Assembly (NCBI GenBank): GCA_902766265.1
Contig: CACXCY010000077.1
Location: 1 to 10,558, forward strand
DNA: 10,558 nucleotides
DNA from: an uncultured Bacteroidota bacterium
GTDB lineage: Bacteria > Bacteroidota > Bacteroidia > Bacteroidales > P3
Reading direction: 5' to 3'
In this document: one piece after another, positions 8,105 through 10,558 of the stretch
Layout of the letters: each line of letters starts with the position of its first letter
How positions within the stretch are numbered: the first letter of the stretch is position 1
Notes under the pieces: model-generated
Database searches by the model: none
Told to the model about the DNA's origin: nothing
The model's input: only the letters and a program-made list of their open reading frames with translations
Program-made: the position numbers and the translations under genes

Positions 8105-9277
8105 CTATTCGTTGTACACAAACTCTCCGTACTCACTCTTCACGGTCACCTGCGGACCCTGGTGCGCCTCGCAGCGGCCAATAATGCGTGCATCCACCTG
8201 GAATGATTTGGATATCTCTATGATGCCTTGGGCGGTAGTTTCGTCGGTGTAGATTTCCATACGATGCCCCATATTGAATACCTTGTACATTTCTTTCCAG
8301 TCGGTGCCGCTCTGTTCGTGGATAAGGCGGAACAGCGGAGGTACGGGGAAGAGGTTGTCTTTCACCACATGGAGGTTGTCTATGAAATGCAGTATCTTGG
8401 TTTGTGCTCCGCCGCTGCAATGCACCATGCCGCTGATTTTGGGCCGGTATTCGTCCAACACGCGGCGTATGATGGGCGCGTAGGTGCGGGTGGGGGAGAG
8501 CACAAGGTGTCCGGCATCTACGCCCGGCACCTCGGTGGCGTCGGTCATCCGTCGTCCACCGCAATACACCACCTCTTGCGGGAGGTTGTTGTCGTAGCTT
8601 TCCGGAAAGTGCCCGGCATAGTGTTTGGAGAATACATCGTGGCGTGCCGAGGTGAGGCCGTTGCTGCCCATGCCTCCGTTGTAGGAGGTCTCATACGATG
8701 CCTGTCCGAACGAGGCGAGTCCTACGATGACGTTGCCTGCGTGGATGTTGGCGTTGTCTATCACATCGGCTCTGCGCATGCGTGCCGTCACGGTGCTGTC
8801 GACGATGATGGTGCGCACCAGGTCGCCCACGTCGGCCGTCTCGCCACCGGTAAGATATACGCCCACGCCCAGGTCGCGCATCTGCTGCAGGAATTCTTCC
8901 GTGCCGTTAATCACAGCCGATATCACCTCGCCGGGCACCAGGTTCTTGTTCCTTCCGATGGTCGAACTCAGCAGGATGTTGTCCACGGCGCCCACGCACA
9001 GCAGGTCGTCCAGATTCATCACCACGGCGTCGATAGCGATGCCTTTCCACACGCTCAGGTCGCCGGTCTCTTTCCAGTACAGATAGGCCAGCGACGATTT
9101 TGTCCCGGCGCCGTCGGCATGCATAATGTTGCAATATTGGTCGTCGCCACCCAGAAAATCGGGTATTATCTTGCAGAAACTTTTAGGATAAAGGCCTTTG
9201 TCGATATGCTTGATGGCGTTGTGCACATCCTCTTTCGATGCCGATACGCCTCGCAGATTGTATTTAGGTGTGTCCAT
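8105..9277 (-). CDS. purM: Phosphoribosylformylglycinamidine cyclo-ligase (AIR synthase)
   Basis: PurM closes FGAM to aminoimidazole ribotide using ATP, the fifth step of purine synthesis. The 390-residue product shows the PurM/PurL-type fold motifs in order: HADGAGTK (53-60, nucleotide/Mg site), MNLDDLLCVGA (87-97), LTGGETAD (142-149), GNVIVGLASFG (181-191), CSGGAQTK (287-294) and FNMGHRME (334-341). It is longer than the E. coli enzyme (345 residues), as in other Bacteroidota versions; the extra residues lie partly around SYETSYNGGMGSNGL (194-208). The ATG is at 9277-9275, about 55 nt after the likely transcription start set by a perfect -7 box. It appears monocistronic, because a strong hairpin follows the stop. 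Catalytic activity is inferred from family; this longer form might be called only 'AIR synthase related' in some annotations. Confidence 0.9.
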   Translation of the reverse strand: MDTPKYNLRGVSASKEDVHNAIKHIDKGLYPKSFCKIIPDFLGGDDQYCNIMHADGAGTKSSLAYLYWKETGDLSVWKGIAIDAVVMNLDDLLCVGAVDNILLSSTIGRNKNLVPGEVISAVINGTEEFLQQMRDLGVGVYLTGGETADVGDLVRTIIVDSTVTARMRRADVIDNANIHAGNVIVGLASFGQASYETSYNGGMGSNGLTSARHDVFSKHYAGHFPESYDNNLPQEVVYCGGRRMTDATEVPGVDAGHLVLSPTRTYAPIIRRVLDEYRPKISGMVHCSGGAQTKILHFIDNLHVVKDNLFPVPPLFRLIHEQSGTDWKEMYKVFNMGHRMEIYTDETTAQGIIEISKSFQVDARIIGRCEAHQGPQVTVKSEYGEFVYNE

Positions 9278-9338
9278 AATGTTAGTTTTCAGTTGTTAGT
9301 GTGCGGACATCTTCGCATGGCGATGCCCCAAACCGCTT

Positions 9339-9347
9339 GCAAAGATA
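9339..9347 (-). promoter_or_regulatory. purM promoter, Bacteroidota -7 box
   Basis: On the minus strand this reads TATCTTTGC, an exact match to the Bacteroidota -7 consensus TAnnTTTG with the frequent trailing C. It lies 61 bp upstream of the purM ATG. I found no convincing TTTG -33 element at the expected spacing. Confidence 0.65.
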
Positions 9348-9390
9348 CAAAAAGTTATGGGATGTCTGCCGTAGGTTGACCAATTTTTAG

Positions 9391-9398
9391 TACTTTTG
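9391..9398 (+). promoter_or_regulatory. Promoter -7 box for the 9424 gene
   Basis: TACTTTTG followed by C matches TAnnTTTG exactly and ends 25 bp before the ATG, implying a leader of about 20 nt. A TTGAC lies at 9375-9379, closer than the usual -33 distance. AAAAGGAAG at 9411-9419 could act as a weak ribosome-binding sequence. Confidence 0.6.
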
Positions 9399-9423
9399 CA
9401 TCCTCATTCCAAAAGGAAGCATT

Positions 9424-10023
9424 ATGACAAACAACCTTTTCTCCCGCGCTTTCCTGCTGATAGGACTCGTCGTTTGCTGCTCACCAGTCCTTTCGGCGCA
9501 GGACGATACCGCCGCGGGCCCTCGCAACGATGTGAAGGTCACCCTCCTTTCGCTGGGCAGCGGGTCGTCGCGCTTCACCTACGAGCGTGCCGTCACCTCC
9601 GCCACCAGCGCCGAACTCACCCTCGGGGTCATTGGCTGGGGGTTCGACATCATGAACCATGCCGACCCGAGCGGGCTGCTTGTCAAGACGGCCTACAAGT
9701 GGAATATCCTCCCGATGCGGCGTGCCCACACCGCCCTTGCCGGCTTCTATCTCAAGCCGGAGTTTGTGTTTGCCAGTTACGACTATACCTGGTCGGATTC
9801 CGAGGCAGCACCCTCGGAGCGGCCGCACACCACCCAGGGAGCCCTCCTTGCCGAGTGCGGCTACCAGTTGGTGCTGCGGTGGTTCGTGTTTGACATCTAC
9901 ACGGGTCTCGGCCCCTCGTTCGGCACCAGTAATGCGCACAACTATTACCACAGCTTCATGCTTTTCCCTGCCGACAGCCACCTGGCCACCACGGCCGGCT
10001 TCCGTCTCGGTGTGGCTTTTTAA
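9424..10023 (+). CDS. Small outer-membrane beta-barrel-like protein, function unknown
   Basis: The 199-residue product has a signal peptide (about residues 1-25, cleavage near SAQ) and then alternating strand-like segments with aromatic belts. Examples are FTYERAV, LGVIGWGFDIMNHADPSGLLVKTAYKW, GFYLKPEFVFASYDYTW and GFRLGVAF, the last ending in Phe like an outer-membrane beta-signal. This resembles small Bacteroidales barrel proteins of unknown function, broadly like DUF3575-type proteins, though I cannot place it in a named family. The start is fixed by the signal peptide and the -7 box just upstream. It stands alone: purM is divergent and no same-strand gene follows in the window. Its sequence is visibly more GC-rich than the 1-6900 genes. 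Envelope localisation is likely; any role is unknown. Confidence 0.75.
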   Translation: MTNNLFSRAFLLIGLVVCCSPVLSAQDDTAAGPRNDVKVTLLSLGSGSSRFTYERAVTSATSAELTLGVIGWGFDIMNHADPSGLLVKTAYKWNILPMRRAHTALAGFYLKPEFVFASYDYTWSDSEAAPSERPHTTQGALLAECGYQLVLRWFVFDIYTGLGPSFGTSNAHNYYHSFMLFPADSHLATTAGFRLGVAF

Positions 10024-10051
10024 GAAATTGTCCATTCGTGTCAAAGAACTC

Positions 10052-10083
10052 AACGATGCGATGCCATCGTTAGGCGGTTTTTT
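10052..10083 (+). terminator. Candidate terminator after the 9424 gene
   Basis: AACGATG (10052-10058) and CATCGTT (10065-10071) form a 7-bp hairpin with a 6-nt loop, 28 bp after the stop codon. A run of six T residues (10078-10083) follows after a 6-nt AGGCGG spacer. The spacer is longer than in an ideal terminator. A further palindrome, TTTGCC TCAA GGCAAA (10081-10096), adjoins it. Confidence 0.4.
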
Positions 10084-10132
10084 GCCTCAAGGCAAAGTTA
10101 GAGAAAAGTCAGACTTAGGTTAGACCTAGAAA

Positions 10133-10234
10133 ATTTTTTGGGGCGTTGTAGTCGCGATTGGGAGTAGCCGTCGTCCGAAAGCACATCAGGGCACTGTGCG
10201 TCAACTGTTTCGGCTGTTCTCACTCGCGACAAAC
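10133..10234 (-). ncRNA. Possible small structured RNA
   Basis: A transcript from the -7 box at 10241-10249 would begin close to TGTCGCGA and reach TCGCGAC about 75 nt later, so its ends would pair (7 bp). Internal pairs are AGCCG/CGGCT or CCGAAA/TTTCGG, with a GCACA/TGTGC tip. A run of A residues and then TTTTCT follows on the minus strand, a poor terminator. No known RNA family was recognised (it does not look like 4.5S, 6S or tmRNA). Both ends are guesses. Confidence 0.25.
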
Positions 10235-10258
10235 GATGATGCAAAGATACAACGCCCC
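10140..10258. repeat. Nested inverted repeats, about 119 bp
   Basis: Several inverted repeats nest inside one another. The outermost is GGGGCGTTGTA (10140-10150) with TACAACGCCCC (10248-10258). Next is GTCGCGA (10151-10157) with TCGCGAC (10224-10230). Further in are GAG/CTC, AGCCG (10166-10170) with CGGCT (10211-10215), or alternatively CCGAAA (10175-10180) with TTTCGG (10208-10213). The tip is GCACA (10181-10185) with TGTGC (10195-10199). The first two left arms are contiguous, whereas their right partners are separated by 17 nt that hold a minus-strand -7 box. No gene explains this stretch. Confidence 0.7.
10241..10249 (-). promoter_or_regulatory. Minus-strand -7 box inside the nested repeat
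   Basis: On the minus strand this reads TATCTTTGC, identical to the purM -7 box; the 12-nt plus-strand word GCAAAGATACAA occurs at both sites. It would start a transcript near 10234 running towards lower coordinates. No clear -33 element is seen. Confidence 0.45.
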
Positions 10259-10393
10259 CATTGCGGTCTACGAATCCCGACACAAAAAAATGAAAAAAAT
10301 TTTGAGCGTTGCTGTGCCTCAACGACAAGACCACGTTCAATCGCGCAGAACTACTTAAAAAACAGCCAACTCCCCCTTTTCGCATTCTGTTGC

Positions 10394-10409
10394 GCTACAG
10401 TGCTACAGT
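10394..10409. repeat. Tandem 8-bp repeat, left arm
   Basis: GCTACAGT occurs twice in tandem (10394-10401 and 10402-10409). It is the inverse of the ACTGTAGC units in the right arm of the palindrome. Confidence 0.7.
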
Positions 10410-10444
10410 TCAAAATAGGGGTATCCAAAAGTCAAAAGTAAACT

Positions 10445-10470
10445 TTTATATTTATATATATAAATATAAA
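10445..10470. repeat. 26-bp AT-only palindrome
   Basis: TTTATATTTATA, a central TA, then TATAAATATAAA form a perfect palindrome made only of A and T. It sits at the centre of the larger palindrome and would melt or extrude easily. Confidence 0.85.
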
Positions 10471-10504
10471 TAGTATTTTTGGGTATGTCATACTCCTAAA
10501 AGTA

Positions 10505-10528
10505 ACTGTAGCACTGTAGCAGTGTAGC
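10505..10528. repeat. Tandem 8-bp repeat, right arm
   Basis: ACTGTAGC occurs twice (10505-10512, 10513-10520), followed by the variant AGTGTAGC (10521-10528). This makes three units against two in the left arm, and the extra unit explains the offset in the outer arms. Confidence 0.7.
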
Positions 10529-10558
10529 AGATTGCGACCGTAGTGGAGCAAACTGTCT

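Larger units (their letters stand above)
10362..10556. repeat. Long imperfect palindrome centred near 10457
   Basis: The strongest arms are GCTACAGTGCTACAGTT (10394-10410) and its exact complement at 10504-10520. Nested inside are TAGGGGTAT (10416-10424) with ATACTCCTA (10490-10498), and CAAAAGTA (10433-10440) with TATTTTTG (10474-10481). At the centre is a 26-bp AT-only perfect palindrome (10445-10470). Outside, TCGCATTCTG (10380-10389) matches CAGATTGCGA (10528-10537) at nine of ten positions after a 3-nt offset. Weaker symmetry (ACAG and CTCC words) reaches 10362 and 10556. The inner pairs all share the same centre. The element may extend past the window. Confidence 0.75.

Noticed and set aside
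8228..9379. A 383-codon open frame on the plus strand opposite purM
   Set aside because: Its translation is rich in His, Val and Gly without domain motifs, while the minus frame is unmistakable PurM. It is a shadow of purM codon usage.
9481..10053. A 190-codon minus-strand frame opposite the small barrel gene
   Set aside because: It has no signal peptide or domain, whereas the plus frame has a signal peptide, strand pattern and promoter box.
10098..10385. A 95-codon minus-strand frame starting inside the long palindrome
   Set aside because: It passes through the 10140-10258 inverted repeats and their -7 box, and its composition is not protein-like (many Ser, Arg and Val, no domain). I consider it translated non-coding DNA, though the outward -7 box at 10440-10433 would be placed to transcribe it.
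10196..10441. An 81-codon plus-strand frame in the terminal non-coding region
   Set aside because: It overlaps the structured repeats and ends in the palindrome arm; it shows no domain or plausible start context.
10394..10528. CRISPR array
   Set aside because: The repeats are only 8 bp, directly adjacent without spacers, and inverted between the two sides.

Overview
The window looks like chromosomal DNA from a member of the Bacteroidota, probably the order Bacteroidales. Support comes from a SusC/CirA-like TonB-dependent receptor tail, a type IX secretion (T9SS)-style giant secreted protein, a PorV/PorQ-family barrel, the roughly 390-residue form of PurM typical of this phylum, AT-rich leaders without strong Shine-Dalgarno sequences, and several copies of the Bacteroidota -7 promoter box TAnnTTTG(C). 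I cannot name the genus.

Positions 1-6889 (+) are one apparent operon of three envelope genes. They are the C-terminal part of a TonB-dependent receptor (cut by the window start), a 1609-residue secreted protein whose C-terminal domain resembles a T9SS targeting/FlgD-like domain, and a 356-residue PorV/PorQ-type outer-membrane barrel. Gaps are 28 and 36 bp, and a clear intrinsic terminator (6911-6949) closes the unit. My reading is a receptor / cargo / PorV-like shuttle module. The central protein is large, conserved in style and of unknown function, which makes this the best candidate for an undescribed system among the coding genes.

Positions 6950-8104 hold two housekeeping genes on +: greA (transcript cleavage factor) and a HIT-family nucleotide hydrolase. 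They are followed by a perfect 18-bp hairpin that probably stops transcription from both sides. purM (8105-9277, -) converges on this hairpin. purM and the next gene (9424-10023, +, a small outer-membrane barrel-like protein of unknown function) are divergent, and each has a good -7 box in the 146-bp gap.

Positions 10024-10558 contain no gene I can support, but they are rich in structure. A candidate terminator is followed by nested inverted repeats (10140-10258) that enclose a minus-strand -7 box and a possible small structured RNA. Next comes a long imperfect palindrome, at least 10380-10537 and probably 10362-10556, centred at about 10457. It carries a 26-bp AT-only palindrome, tandem 8-bp repeats on both arms, and mirrored outward-facing -7-like boxes. 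The element may continue past the window end. Nothing else in this part explains it, and it is the most unusual non-coding signal here.
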